From Sequoia sempervirens (Eukaryota; Streptophyta; Pinopsida; Cupressales; Cupressaceae): a stretch of DNA of 64,000 nt. Location: NCBI GenBank assembly GCA_007258455.2, contig VDFB02344382.1, forward strand, positions 62,001-126,000, given 5' to 3'. Every line of letters begins with the position of its first letter. Within the stretch, counting starts at the first letter, position 1. Positions 12,990 to 25,370 of this stretch are shown piece by piece. The notes beneath the pieces were generated by a model, which searched no databases, was not told the DNA's origin, and saw only the letters and a program-made list of their open reading frames with translations. Made by a program: the position numbers and the translations under genes.

Positions 12990-13520
12990 CACTTTCTAAA
13001 TTTAGAATGCTGGTTTTTCTTCTTCAAATGGACAAATTTTTTGAATTTTTTCTGAGATATGGGTTTTGTTCAAAATTTTGTTACAAGAAGACCTAGATCG
13101 CCCACTTTTGAAAATTTTGAGTGTAGACTGAAAAAGCAGCAAACCCTAATTTCTTCAATTTTTGACAAAAAATGCTGGCATTTGGGTTTTGTTCAGAAAC
13201 ACATTTGAGACGAACTCAGTTGATTAGATTTGAAAAATAGTGAGGGTTGATTGAAAAAGTAGCAAACCCTGGAATCTGAAATTTTCTTGAAAAAAAGCTA
13301 TGATCTGGATTTTGTTTAGAAGAATGTTTTAAGAGGACCTAGATGATCAAATCTTGAAAATTTTGATGACTTCTCTGATATGCAAGAAAAAAACAGCTGC
13401 TGGAACTTGAAAAATTTCTTCAAAAATTGTTTAGAATGATGAGCTGAGAAGACCTAGATTGCTGAAAATTAAAAACTTTGACCAGCTCCTTCAAAAATTT
13501 GATGTTCTAAATGAAAAAAA
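12990..13520 (-). repeat. Leader array 1 of element A (about 110-bp units)
   Basis: Roughly four or five diverged units lie just upstream of the gene start on the minus strand. On the plus strand each has a phrase like GGGTTTTGTTCAGAA, then GACCTAGATGATC, then a TTGAAAATTTTGA tract. Element C has the same array at 60560-61080 and element B a diverged version at 22560-23060. Confidence 0.65.
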
Positions 13521-13835
13521 ACATGAAAAAGCAAGGCCTTTGTGTGCTGGCCTGAAAATTGATGAAGAACTTTTGAAAATCAACAAACTTGAGCTCTCAA
13601 ATCTTGAAAAGAAAATTCTCTAATTGCTGCTCCTCTTCAACTTGGACGCCACCTACAAAGAATGATGAAGATTGAATGGAAAAGGCCTCTTTAAATAAGT
13701 TTTAGACTTGAGATAACTTTGCTTTCTTTTGCTTTAATCTTCCAAACCCTAGAATCTGCTTGTGCATTGAACATAGACGTTTTTTCTTCATCTTGAAATT
13801 TTGAATTTTTGAAAAATTGGCTAAGGCATGACATT

Positions 13836-14730
13836 TTGGGCACCCTTTTTGGCTGGAGGCGCCAATCTCTTCCAAACTTAGTCATTTTCTGATTTTTCAA
13901 CCTTTTCATGATTTTGAAGCCTGTTTGGTCTTTGATCTTCAACTTCCAGATTGATCCGATGGTCAAGCTGAATGATTCGTCGCGAAGCTTGATCGAATCT
14001 GACAAGATTGTTTTGGAGGCAACTCTGGCTAGAAACTTCATTTAGACCTTCAAAATCATGGGTGCCCATCTCCTTTTGGGGCGCCCAACTTTCTCAGTGT
14101 TAGCCAATTTTCCATTCTTCAAGTTCTCTTCATTTCCCTTTAATCTTCTGATGAATTTGCGATTCTGGGAGCTAGACTAATCGGATTGACTGGCTGTTAG
14201 ATTCATTGGATAGTCTGACTGATTTTGAAGGGGGTCTCCTACGAGTGATATCTCTTGAAAGCTGCATCTGATGGTTCAAAAGCTTGGGGGCCCCTGGTTA
14301 GGTGGGGCACCCAACTTCACCAGAGTTAGAAATTTTTCTATATTTTTTAGTCTGACGATTTGACGAAGACATCCATTGCGAAGCTGACAAGATCCCGAAG
14401 AGATTGAGCTCATTTGCAAACCCTAATTGCTGAGTTTGACCTCTCAAAAGGTTGGGCACCCCTGGGCACCTAGGGTGCCCAAAGTTCCCAGACTTAGTTT
14501 TTATTTTGAAGTTTTCATGGTTTTCCTTTTGTCTTCTGGTTGAAACCTCCCCGTTTGATCTTGAGTTCTGGGTGATTGGTTGATCTAATTATTGCACCGC
14601 TAGACTCACTGTGGAGCTGGGAAGAATTTGAACAACATTGATTGGGAGCACGAACCCTGATTTCATCATCTGATACCCTGAAAAGTTGGGCGCCTATCTC
14701 CTCTAGGGGCACCCATGGCTTCTAGACTTT
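13836..14730. repeat. GGGCGCCC hairpin array of element A
   Basis: Five units with pairs of GGGCGCC-type motifs near 13838, 14060, 14286, 14454 and 14688, mostly 220-235 bp apart. In each, two G/C palindromes about 20-25 bp apart bracket a pyrimidine-rich loop, then a conserved (C)TTAG phrase follows. C has six units and B about five. The position, in the leader ahead of the gene on the minus strand, suggests an RNA or DNA structure under selection; that is inference. Confidence 0.7.
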
Positions 14731-16283
14731 GTTTTTATTTTGTAGTTTTTGCCTTCCTCTCCTTCATTTCACATGCTTGCCTTTGCCTTTCTTCGATCAA
14801 CGTGCACGTTCATCATTTCATCTTTTGTTCAGTGCTTGAATGTTTAATCTGACACCTGACAGCTGACTGGCCTCCATTAATGGCTTGAAAACTCTTGAAA
14901 TGCTTTCTGAAATTGAAAAAGCAAAATAGACCCACTAGGGAAAAACTGATCGTTTTGTGATTTTGACTGCACCAACCTGATGAGGAAGTATTTTGAGCCA
15001 ATCAAAATCATTTGAACCATAACAACCTAACCTTTTATTTTTAGAAAATTTTGTTAGCATCGATTTCAAAAGAAACCCTGAAAAACCTAGAAAAAGTTAC
15101 TATTTTTGGAAAGTTTCTGAAAATAGCAATTTTCCTAAAAAGTAGGGATGAAAAACTGAAATCTGGGTTTTGTAGATTTGGTCGCTCTAAGTAGATCCAG
15201 ATTGTCAGGTTTTGAAAATTTTGAGTTTTTACCCCTCATGCAAGACATGCAAACCCCAATTTTGACCTTTTTGACTGTTTTGACAAGACTTTTACTCATT
15301 CCTTCAAAATGCTTAAGTGTAGCAAAAATTTTAATTTGGGGTACAACACTCAGCTATGAGATATCATTGGTAAAATACCCAAAACCATACAATCTTTCCT
15401 TTGGTCTATGCATTCAAAAGAGGGGTACGGCCAGGCCTGAGAAGCTCGCGCAAGAATAACCAAACACTCCAAAAATCTCTACAAAAACTTCACAAAATAA
15501 ACTCCATTCATACCTGCAAATATTTTCCGCTCAAACTGTGACTGTGAATGAATCACATAGTATTAACTAGGGAGGATCTTTCACCACCATGATTAATCTT
15601 CTTCAAGAGGGGTTTTGTCCTTAGGAAGGTTGAGATGAACTAAGTTCAATCCCACAGAACCACAAGGGTTTCACAAGAGGAAATCAAATAATCTGCATAT
15701 TCTAAAGAGCTCTCCATATCTCCTTTTATAAATTTTTGAGAACTTTTTTGAAAACTCAATATAAAGTCACTTTATTAATTAAACAAGCCTTATATCCCTG
15801 AAAAGTGATTTATTTAATTATTTAATTATTCCTGGCACATAAAGCCACTTATCAGTATCCCAACATTTAAATCTTTCCATCCTGATTCCAACGAGCTATA
15901 TCATTGAGGTGTTTTTTAAATAATTTAAATAAAATTAAGCAACTTTAGTAACATAATTAAAATAAGGGCATTAATGTACCCTAGTTGCAAAAATTGACGG
16001 AAAGCATCAAAATCGCAAATTGATTGCACAAGAGTGATACCGATGATGAATATTGAGAATCAAGCTCAACTAGGTGACTTACTATAAATAGATGCACTCT
16101 CCAAGAATCTTGGAGAACACACTAGAAGCCGGAAATATCTTCAAAAAGTTTCATACGGGTCCTCTAGACCATTTGAGCTCATTGGTAACATCAAATAACT
16201 CCTCTAATAAGGCTAACACACACCCTTCAGGTTAGTGCCAACTGCAATGCAAGAGAACCCAAAAATGGGGACATTACATTGTA

Positions 16284-16867
16284 TGTGTTTTGAGTGCACT
16301 TATTATGTTTTACATTGTCTTAGGGCTGTGTTTTTGTGCATGAAAAGAATCTAGTGTTTTGCTGCTTTTTTGCAATGTGCCTAATTCTCTTATGTGAAGA
16401 TTTGTTTCTATTGACTAAGAGTTTAGTGGACTATGGTATTAAAATACTAAGCCCTTTGAAGCTGCTTGCAGCTTTGCATGATTTTTTCAATGAAAAAAAA
16501 CATTTTCGTGGATTGATTTTGTGTCATGTCCCATTATTGTGTGGGATGTTTTGGTAAAGACAGATTGTGAGCTAGTGTGGTGATTGGCATCTCAGTCGCA
16601 ACTTACTGTATTTTTGCTTTAGGATAGCAACAACAGCTTGTGTAGAATCCAATCTTGAACTAATAAAGAACAATGGGTTTACTTTTAATTTAAGTGACTC
16701 AGTTTCATATGAATATTGGAAATTGCATCTAAAAGCAAGAATGCTTTAAACTAAGAAGGGAGGCATATCCTCATGATTGCAATTGGGAAGCAAGCTTAAG
16801 ATTAAGAGATGGACCTCCTAACTGGATCACCAATTATGTATACTTTGTGATCTCTATAGGCTCACCT
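16284..16867. other. No recognisable feature
   Basis: Unique-looking AT-rich sequence between two LTR insertions. The open frame at 16336-16557 (+) is hydrophobic and low-complexity and resembles no protein I know. Probably host intron. Confidence 0.4.
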
Positions 16868-19120
16868 TGAAATATGCCCCTTAATTTTTCTTAGTATTTT
16901 CAGAACAGAAACTAGCACTACACCAATGGTTAGCGTTAGCTTCCAAAAGATAATCAAATTGAATGTAACCTTCGCCAAGAATGCTCACTGAGATCCTTTG
17001 AGAGGCGAGGTAATAGCAATGGGAAGGGGTCATTAGCAACCAAACTGGAATGAAGAAAAATACTGAATTGAAATAGGCGGAGAACCAACCAGCAAAACTC
17101 CACGCTACCACTAGTTTAGTGGGGGGAAGGATAATTACAAAGAAATACAGTTCATCTGCTAATAGCAGGCATCCACTTAACAGTGGGAATTCGCCACTTT
17201 AGAGTGGGTGAGAAATGAGAGATTTAATTATTCTTTTCTCCACACTAGCAGTAAACCATTTAGGGGTTACAATGTGTGAAATTAAGCACAAGTAAATGCA
17301 GCAAATAAAATGACTCGGATAGTACTACTGTTTACAGTCTTACAATGTCAAATAACTGCAAATTACAAGTGCTCTTACAATATTAACAAAGCCAAATGAT
17401 GGAAGATAATCTCTCACACATCCAGTCTAATCAACTACTGAAATACAAGCTAAATTTTGTAGTATGTTCAATCTGATATAATGAACCAGCAAACTGAATT
17501 TTCATAACCAGCAAATGTAACATATCAAGAATGCTTGAAACTGTTACCACACTTCTCCAAACTTCAATGAGACAGCAGCTGATCATCATTAAATTTTTCA
17601 TATCTTCACCCAAAGAGCTCCTATCTCCTTCAAATGACTGCACATTAAGTTAGCAGCATAGATGCCCAAGAAAGATTGCACGACATGGAAAGAATTAAGT
17701 CTGATATAAAATCTGCAGATCAGAAATGTAACCAGCAACTTAGCAAATCACAAAAATGTTCACAACTTTCTCAATTTTCCTCGGAATGAGATGAAATCAA
17801 TTGCGAATGAATGCTTGAGTGATGGTGATCAAATTCCAACAAGAAATTAGCATCAAAACCCCTGTAGTTTTTTGGCATGAATTCCAATGCACCTTGAAGA
17901 TGGGGCGGCCCTCCTTGAGGTGGTTGACCTTGTCTAAGAAATTCATGGCAGTATTAAAAATTCCGAAAACTTGCACAAATCATCGCCCCAAGCAAAGGAT
18001 CAGAAAAGGGCTAATACCGAGAATGAAAATAAATTCACACCGAAAGCTATGAATGAAATTTTGACTCGGCTCTTCAAAAACCAGCAAACATAAAACTGGA
18101 AATTATTACCAAATTCTTCAATATCTCCTACAATGAAGCTCAATTATGTACTTCTGGATGAAGCACACTCTTAATTAACCATCTAGGGAACCATTGTTTC
18201 AGGCCCGAAGAATGGTGTAAAATGCTAAGCTTCCCCTTAGCCAGGTTTTGAATTCAATCTAGCAGCATTTCGATACAATTAACCAAAGATGACAAATGAA
18301 TGAGCAATGGCCTGCTTTTATAGAATTGAAGATGACTGTTGGCTTTCCATCTATCCTCCAAAGGGACACCCACTCCTTTTTGCAATTATTTAATTTTTAA
18401 ATCACCTTTATTCCTCCATCCAAGGCATCCAAGACTTGAGGAAATAATCAATAAAATATTTAATCTTTTCTTAATGTGGCATCCAAAGCTTAGAGAGAGA
18501 TATTTACTTTAGAAATATTTAATTTACCTCCTGATGAGGCGTCCACCCTCCAAGTCCCGTTTTTAAAATAGCATGAAGTTATTATGCTAGGCCAAGGGGC
18601 TATAAACACATTAAAATAATTAAATGATTTAAACAAATCATTTCTTTTTTAAAAATGCACCTTAGAAAGCCAAATTCTGAAAAACTCAACTGTCCCTCCT
18701 GAAGAAGAGAGCTCACTCAACTGTTGCCAAACTAAATACTACCAAAAATAGAATTTACTAAAAATAGTAAATTCTAAAAAGTTGCCCAACTCACTTTGCA
18801 TGTTATATCATTACAAAGCTTTCTGAAAACCCAAAAAGAATCCACAATCCAAATCTCGAAACTCCAATGTACTGGCTAAAAATAGCAAATTCCGGAAAAG
18901 GTTGCCAGATGGAAATGCATGTCACACCATTCTGAACCTTTCTAGAAACCCAGAAAACTCCACCAGACATGCATCAGAAACTCTAACATGCAAACCCTCA
19001 AAAATACTTCAGAACCCCTATAAAATAGGAAACCCTAATTTTACCTCTGACAAGCTTACATGCTTTCGGAAATATGCTATCAGTTACCGAAGAGCTTATG
19101 ACTAAGATGGGGACATTACA
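16868..19120 (-). mobile_element. Solo LTR, duplication CACCT
   Basis: 2253 bp, TG...CA, flanked by CACCT at 16863-16867 and 19121-19125. The minus strand starts TGTAATGTCCCC and ends GGGGCATATTTCA. It belongs to the family of the solo LTR at 43508-47259: both share TTCAATTCTATAAAAG as TATA region (here near 18320), a tract about cACCTCGCC...AAAGGATCT, and GCATATTTCA at the 3' edge. No internal coding sequence. Confidence 0.85.
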
Positions 19121-19125
19121 CACCT

Positions 19126-20343
19126 TTATAGAAGAATTGGAAGTTGAAGAGACCACCTTTAGAGTTATGTAAGGTCTCTACCTCAATTTGTCAAGGTTAA
19201 CACTAGCTACGAAAGCGCACAAAATTGATTGCTTAAGAAATGAGTGTTATACTTATATTTGGTGTTACAGACTCATTGATTAGTATGATTTTGTTGTGGT
19301 AGCTGGTTAAATATGAATTCGTTGACTGTTGTGGCCAACAATTGCCATATCCTATATGTTTGCATATGTGGGAGTTGGATTGAGATGATCAGAGTTTTGG
19401 ACCATTAAATCCATTGTCATTCCTCATGTGGCTAAAGCTTGCTTAATGAATTGTGTGCATTATAACTGCAACTATCAGTAAGGACAAATATAAGTTAATG
19501 CGCTCATGTTCTTGTAAGTACTAGTGAACATTCTTTTTGTTTGTATTACATTCCTTCAAATTAAATGACTTGAATTTCTCTTTGTTGTCAATTTTATCGA
19601 GTTGGTGATTTTTATAGGTGTTGTTTCCTTGATAATGCTTTTTAAGAAAGATGTTACATTTCTTAAATTTGATATCAGCAATGCATTGAAAAAGAATGCT
19701 TACTGTAGCTAGCTAGTAAGGAACTAAGTATAGCATTGGTTTGACAAACAAATGGTCCCATAAGAATTTCATCAGAGGATAAGTATACATATATTCATAT
19801 TTAGTCATTTATATGCTGTCTGACCTGAATATTAAGGCCTCAGGTGGAGGAAGCAATTTTACATGTTCCATGTTTGTATATGTAAATGTGCACATGTTTA
19901 TGAATATATCTACAAAAAATGTTCCATTTTGGGGAAAATGGGTGTGCAGTACATTTTTTTTTATTGTTTGTCTTGTTAAAGAAGAATAAAAGTGATGTGT
20001 ATTCAGGGTGGACTCTACAGAACATTTTGATAGAAAAGACTCTATTGCATACAATTTATAATTTTCTTAAGGGCTTTAATATATATTACACAACGTTTGC
20101 CTTAAGGCTTGTTAAACACAACTCTTTCATTATCAAAAGTGCAGTATTGCTTAAAATAAATTTTTGTTTCAGTTTAAAAGAAGACTCCCATTTGTATATT
20201 TCATCAGAGTTCTTAAGACGTAATGTTTAAAACTTTAAACAATGCTGAAATTTGTTAATGATTTTGGAGGGTTGCTAGATTGATTGTATTTGATCAGCAG
20301 ATAATTTTTTATTTCTATATTGAGTGCTTATCTTCTGATGCAG
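19126..20343 (+). other. Host intron upstream of the first visible PUS3 exon
   Basis: AT-rich, no coding similarity found. It ends with the acceptor TTCTGATGCAG at 20343. No preceding exon was found anywhere in 1-20343. Confidence 0.5.
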
Positions 20344-20443
20344 ATGAAAAGGAAATCGATTATGTTAGGGTGTTGAACAGAGTGCTTCCCAGTGATATTC
20401 GTGTTCTTGGTTGGTCTCCTATACCTGGTCACTTCCATGCAAG
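20344..20443 (+). CDS. PUS3: PUS3/DEG1-like tRNA pseudouridine synthase, internal exon
   Basis: The TruA-family enzyme converts uridines 38/39 in tRNA anticodon stems to pseudouridine. This exon gives DEKEIDYVRVLNRVLPSDI and then RVLGWSPIPGHFHAR, matching the conserved (L)NRVLPxDIRVLGW...FHARF segment that lies after the catalytic Asp motif. The catalytic Asp itself must be upstream of the window. Acceptor GATGCAG precedes 20344 and donor GTTTTTT follows 20443. The exon begins with two bases of a split codon and ends after two bases (AG), completed by G at 33387 to give Arg. No stop or frameshift is seen. Confidence 0.85.
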
Positions 20444-21226
20444 GTTTTTTCTACCACTTGTTGCTTCTTGTAATTTTGTATTTTAACAGATTTTTTTTTC
20501 TGTGTTTGGTTATATGACAAATTTACAAACAATAAGTAGTTGCATTTTTTAACTTCAACAAGGCCTAAGTTCCTCAACAATAACATTGAAAAGTATAACT
20601 ATTAATTTATACATGATATGTGCTTTTACAGACTCAATGAAGAATATTAACTTAAACAAGAAAAATAAGTAGGCCTCCTGATTGTCTTGGACAACTAACT
20701 GTACCACAAGGTTAGCTCTCCCATTGAAAAGTGTGAACCAAGTAATGTATCACAAAGTCAGCTTCTAAAAGGATAAGGTAGGCCTTGAAACTTGTTGGCG
20801 TAACAACTAACACCTCTGGAGTAGAAGTTGTTATGGACAGCCTATGTACACTACGTAATGAGTGCTCTTCAAATTATGGAGGGGAAGCTCCCTCGTTGTG
20901 CTTTACAAAAGTACTTGCAAAGGAAAAATAAGCTAAAACTATGTCCTGTCTTTTTGTTTCAGCTGCTAGAGGCACAAGGCTTTCTTGAAAGAACTTACAC
21001 GTTGCAGCTGAGTTTTCTCTGGTTTCGCAAATCAACTAAACTACAACTTATATCTATCCAATCTCCTCAGGAAAACAGAGCAAGAGGAAACGGAGCAAGG
21101 TTATGACTATCAGACGATAAACGCATTCAGATTCTCTACTTGAAGGCAAGGTGGCGCAACTATCATCTCAATCTGAACAAGTTTATTAAGCACAAAACAG
21201 ATTTGAGAATTTGCTATGATAATCTT

Positions 21227-21595
21227 ATGAAACCCTATGTGGCATAACACTCAATCAGCATAGTAAAGACTCACAAACAACTTTTATCATTAAAATCTCT
21301 ATGAAACCCTATGTGGCATAACACTCAATCGTAATGATAAAAGTTTCACAAAACAGATTTTCCTAATCTAAGAGAAGATTCACCATGAAAACTTTATGAA
21401 ACCCTGTGTGGCATAACACTCAATCAGCATAGTAAACACTTCACAAAACAGTTTTATCATGATAATCTTACGAAACCCTGTGTGGCATAACGTTCGATCA
21501 TAACAATAAAAGATTCACAAGACAAATTTCTCTAAACTATGGAAGAATCCAGCATTACAATCTTTCGAAACCCTATGTGGCATAACAATCAATTG
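21227..21595. repeat. Tandem array with core GAAACCCTATGTGGCATAAC
   Basis: Five units beginning near 21229, 21302, 21398, 21471 and 21565, alternating about 73 and 95 bp. All share the GAAACCCT(A/G)TGTGGCATAAC core, followed by variable ACAAAACAGATTTT-like filler. The array lies downstream of the element B TATA box, so it would be in its R/U5 part. Confidence 0.75.
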
Positions 21596-22079
21596 CAATA
21601 ATGAAGACACATGAACAAATACCAAAAAGAGCAATATTGAGGGCAAGGTAGGCGCAGCATATATTTCTCTCTCAAGCAAAAGTTATTTACAAATGAGCAA
21701 AAGCTCTTATTTATATACATCAAGGTGTAGGTAACCCTAAAATCACCTTGAGTTCACTACAGTTCTTGCAATGCATGCAAGTTATGCGCCCTAACCCTAA
21801 TGAAGTAAACTATACAGTTAACTGGGCAACTATCCTCAGTTTAACTGGTACAAATAACCTAATTGGACAATGTGCAAGCATGCACGTCCTTATTTAAAGC
21901 AAAGTTAACTGGCCACTACCTTCAGTTAACTGGAAACCCTAATCCTAACTCCTGTGTTGATAATTTCGAGGATGAGATAAGCATGTGTTAAGTCAGCAAG
22001 TGAACTGAAGACTGGAAGTCAAGTTAACTGCTGCTCAAGACTCAACCCTAGAAATTAACTGCACGTTCTAACTGACAGA

Positions 22080-22510
22080 TCACTCCATGTCAACTCGGTC
22101 TAACACTTCGACCAAGAACTCATCGATTTCCCTGTCATCTGGCACTTTGATGCTGCTAAAAATAACAATCTGTTTCTTTAGTTCTCTGCCACTTTCAGTA
22201 ATCGTGCACACCATCTTTGCATTCTTCAGTCGCCTTTCTCAAACTGGCTGCAATTACTGAAACATTCTCTAATTTTGGCGCCCTAGGTTCACCTTCAAGG
22301 CTGTCACAAATCAGCTTCTCGAATTCAGCTTTGCACAACCTCGAGATCAGCGTAGGTACCATTTTCACGAAGATAATGTCACAAGATCTGAGTGGCTTTG
22401 GCGGCTCCGTAAATGAAGTGATCTCTATTCCTTCTGCAGCGTAACGCTTCATTGTCAGCTGCTCTGATGAAATCATGAACTAAGACCGATTTGGTCTTGA
22501 ATTCAGTCTA
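22080..22510 (-). pseudogene. Gene remnant of element B, internally deleted
   Basis: Start-proximal TEFKTKSVLVHDFIRAADNE (near 22507-22450) matches the N-termini in A and C. The end-proximal VPDDREIDEFLVEVLDRVD, with a stop at 22080-22082, matches the A/C tail, so both ends survive while the roughly 1-kb-or-more body is lost. The start codon region is eroded and a stop follows the N-terminal segment. The longest open frame here (22195-22476) is in another phase and is probably incidental. Confidence 0.6.
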
Positions 22511-23489
22511 GTTGAACTACCTTCTGAAAAACTCGCCCATTGACTGTGAACACGGCAATGTTCTGACAACCTTCTCTGGAAACCTAAAATGGCTCCTGAT
22601 GAGGCTAAAAATACCCTGTCGGAGGATATTTTTACCAAAAATTCTGAGACATGGGTTTTGTCCGGAAAATGATTATAAGACAACCCACAACGTCAAAATT
22701 GTGAAAAAACGCCGTTTAGCCTAACATGCAAAGACTTTTCAGTCGAGAACTACAGGGGTTTTAGAGCTTCTCGGGGCAAATTTTCTTGAGAAAATCTAGA
22801 ACATGGGTTTTGTGCACAATGGAATTCTGAACAAACCCAGATGATGTGATTTTCAAAAAGATGTAATTTTAACCCACATGCAAAGAAATTCTCGGAAAAA
22901 AGCACAGAGCTTCAGAATGAAGGCTATGGGGCAATTTTCTCGAAAAAATATAAGACGTGGGTTTTACTGCAAATGCTGAAGTATGCGGACCCAGATGATC
23001 AAACTCTGAAAATATGTTGAATTTCTTTGACATGCGAAGAAAGTACCTAAGATGAGAAATAGAAGAAATAAGACAGAAGATAGAAAGTTTTGCTTGTCTG
23101 CTTCTGAAAAATCTGCAAATCTCTTCTTCGAATCTTTATAAAACCTGCATGCAAAGTGGAAATGAAGTCTAGAATTGACTTCCTCCGAAGAATCTGAGCT
23201 CGTAGCTTCGAAGAACGCTGAAAACGGACACCTGAATCACCTTAAGCTTGCTGGTCGCTCAAAAGAATACAAGCTTTCAGAGCAAAAGATGATGCAATAA
23301 TGGACGCCATCTTTGAAATATATAGAATTTCATCATAAGAAATTCGTACTAAATAAAGCATGCATTAAAAATGGCACTTGGCTTCTCATTGGACCTCATA
23401 ATAGTTAACTGGAACTCGAACAAGCTCAATAAGTGGATGTGCTTTAGGGTTTGCCTTTCAAGTCTTTAGTTTAACTCATCCATGCGATT

Positions 23490-24080
23490 TTACCTTCAGT
23501 TAGCATCTTTATCAAGTTCGCCATCCTTCATATTTGCTTTGGATTCATCAACTTGACCTAAAGCAACCCTTTTGATAAATTTAGTTAACAATTTTGATTG
23601 AGATAAAGAATTCGCCATCTTCAACCTTGCTTTATCTTCACAAACTTGAACCAAGGCGTGCCTTTTGATAACTTCAGTTAACAATCAAGAATAAGATGAA
23701 GGATTCGCCATCTTCATGCAATAAATATGCTAAAAATAGCGACCCTTTTGGAAGTTCAGTTAGCCTTCAAGAATGCGCCAACTTCATGCTTTAATCAATT
23801 ATAATCTAAAAATAGCAACCCTTTTCAAACTAAAGTTGCTATAGCCTTGAAAAGTGCGCCATCTTCACTATTATCTTGCTTCACTTTTCAAAAACTAAAA
23901 ATAGCGCCCCTTTTCATGAGTGAAGTTATCAACTTCAAATTCGCCATTCTTCACTAAAAATGCTTCATGCTTCACAAATAATGCTTCATGCTTCAATTCG
24001 TCCCTTTTGAACTTCAGTTGACATATGATGAAGCGCTATCTTCACTAAAATCTTCACAATTTTGACCAAATTCGCCATGC
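23490..24080. repeat. Degenerate tandem array with TTCGCCATCTTCA core
   Basis: About eight diverged copies of a short core (TTCGCCATCTTCA and variants), each near AACTTCAGTTAAC- or GCTTCATGC-type phrases. It lies in the element B leader, which A and C lack at this position. Confidence 0.55.
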
Positions 24081-24114
24081 ATGCAAACTTCAGTTGACAT
24101 TCAGTAATAAACTT

Positions 24115-24199
24115 CAGTTAAACTTAACATGCAATCAAGTTAACTTAACATGCAAGGTAGTTAACTGAACATGCAAACCAGTTAACTCGACATGCAAAC
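24115..24199. repeat. 21-bp minisatellite, four units
   Basis: Four consecutive units of AGTTAACTTAACATGCAA type with the ATGCAA ends spaced 21 bp (about 24129, 24150, 24171, 24192). Part of the element B leader. Confidence 0.75.
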
Positions 24200-24530
24200 T
24201 GAAAGATCACTCCACATGCAAACATATGAACTGAAGATGATAACCCAGAAATCGTTCAGTCTAACTGCAGTCAGAACTCCAGTTAAGGCGGCCATTCAAC
24301 TCACTTTCGAAAATTCAAATTTGAGCTCTTGGGCGAATTCCAGACTTAGCCAAATTTCATGAAAATTTAGGCTAAAACTTCTGCCGGGACCTCTGTTCAT
24401 CCTCTGACACTGGTCGACTGACTTCTCCGATTGGCTGGCTGACAGGTGCATTGCAGGGCTGAATAAAAACTGAGCAAAAGATATCTTTAGACTACACGTC
24501 ATAATACTGACATCTGAAGGCTCAAAAATC

Positions 24531-25370
24531 CAAGCGCCTTTTTGAAAAGCTGCGCTTTTTCCCTGACTTAGTCAAATTTTAACTTCTGCATCTCAAACGA
24601 AGGAAAAACAAAATCCTTCATAACTTCTGATTTATCAACTTTCAGGACTGGATCTCAGGTTCACTGCGAAGCTAAGCTCGTTCTGCACGACGGCTGTAAA
24701 GGCACATTTCCCCAGAAAACGTCATCTGAGGGGTGAAAAACAAGAGCGCCCCTTTCAAAAGTTGCTCTTTTCATTCCAGACTTGGCCATTTCTGGAAATG
24801 ACAAAAATAATATAAAAACTTCCACTGCAAGCTGACGTGACATCTTTTGATCTGACGGAGACAGGCAACGGAAAGCTGAACGTAACACGGACACATTGAA
24901 TATCTGAAATCATCAGAAAGAAAGCATTAAAGGCCTGAAAAGCTTGGGCGCCTTTCTCAAAATATGCTCTTTTGCTTTTTCCTCTGATATTCTGACTAAG
25001 ATTTGACCCCATGTTCAACCTCAGGTTCAAACGCTTCAGCAACTCAGATTCACCCTCTGACGGATGCGTCGCGAAGCTTGAACGAATGTGAGATAAACAT
25101 CTTGGGTGGCATTCAGCCAAAAACCTATGTCTGGCACCTCAAAAAGATGGGCGCCCTTCTGAAAAGCTGCGCTTTTCTCCAGTGTTAGCAAATTCTCGCT
25201 TTCGCCTTGATTTGCACCGTATCTCCCGTAACTCGAACAAAACAGGTCCGTTTGGCAGGCTTGATAGCTCACTGCGAAGCTGACGTGATGTCGGACAAAA
25301 GTCTGCTGGAGGTGACAAACCCTAAAAACAGGATCTGGGCCCCTAAAAGATAGGGCGCCTATTTCAGAAT
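24531..25370. repeat. GGGCGCC array of element B
   Basis: Five units near 24533, 24750, 24945, 25150 and 25354, about 200-215 bp apart. Each has GGGCGCC or AGCGCC followed about 20 bp later by TGCGCTTTT or TGCTCTTTT. The second palindrome half has eroded compared with A and C, while spacing and the flanking (T)GCGAAGCTGA phrase persist. Confidence 0.65.

Larger units (their letters stand above)
6532..15348 (-). mobile_element. Giant LTR-like element A carrying a gene
   Basis: 8817 bp. The plus-strand left end is TGTTGGCGT and the right end GGGGTACAACA, the same termini as elements B and C. Flanks are CTTAG (6527-6531) and CTCAG (15349-15353), a 5-bp duplication with one mismatch. Along the minus strand the order is: terminus; GGGCGCCC hairpin units; a second array of roughly 110-bp units; a long gene (12934 to 7416); TATA box at 7168-7179; AATAAA near 6975; terminus. 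No second copy of the right-hand terminal sequence lies inside, so it is not a two-LTR element. TATA then poly(A) signal is the U3-R-U5 order of one LTR. Confidence 0.72.
6447..16278 (-). mobile_element. Solo LTR interrupted by element A, duplication TTGTA
   Basis: The minus-strand start at 16278 is TGTAATGTCCCC, followed on the plus strand by TTGTA (16279-16283). The matching TTGTA at 6442-6446 precedes the presumed other end, which begins CG instead of TG (one transition). Without element A and its duplication the LTR is about 1.01 kb (6447-6531 plus 15354-16278). It has a minus-strand TATA-like AATTTATAAAAGGAG near 15730. The left end rests on the duplication match alone and is less certain. 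Confidence 0.52.

Noticed and set aside
6532..15348. Element A as an ordinary two-LTR retrotransposon
   Set aside because: The terminal sequence next to GGGGTACAACA does not recur near the other end, there is no primer-binding site, and C of 4.0 kb has both termini in a verified exon insertion, again without a repeat.
21227..21595. CRISPR-like repeat array
   Set aside because: Plant nuclear DNA, repeats diverged, spacing irregular and within a transposable element.
22195..22476. 93-codon open frame in element B (-)
   Set aside because: It is out of phase with the EFKTKS frame that matches A and C, so probably a shadow.
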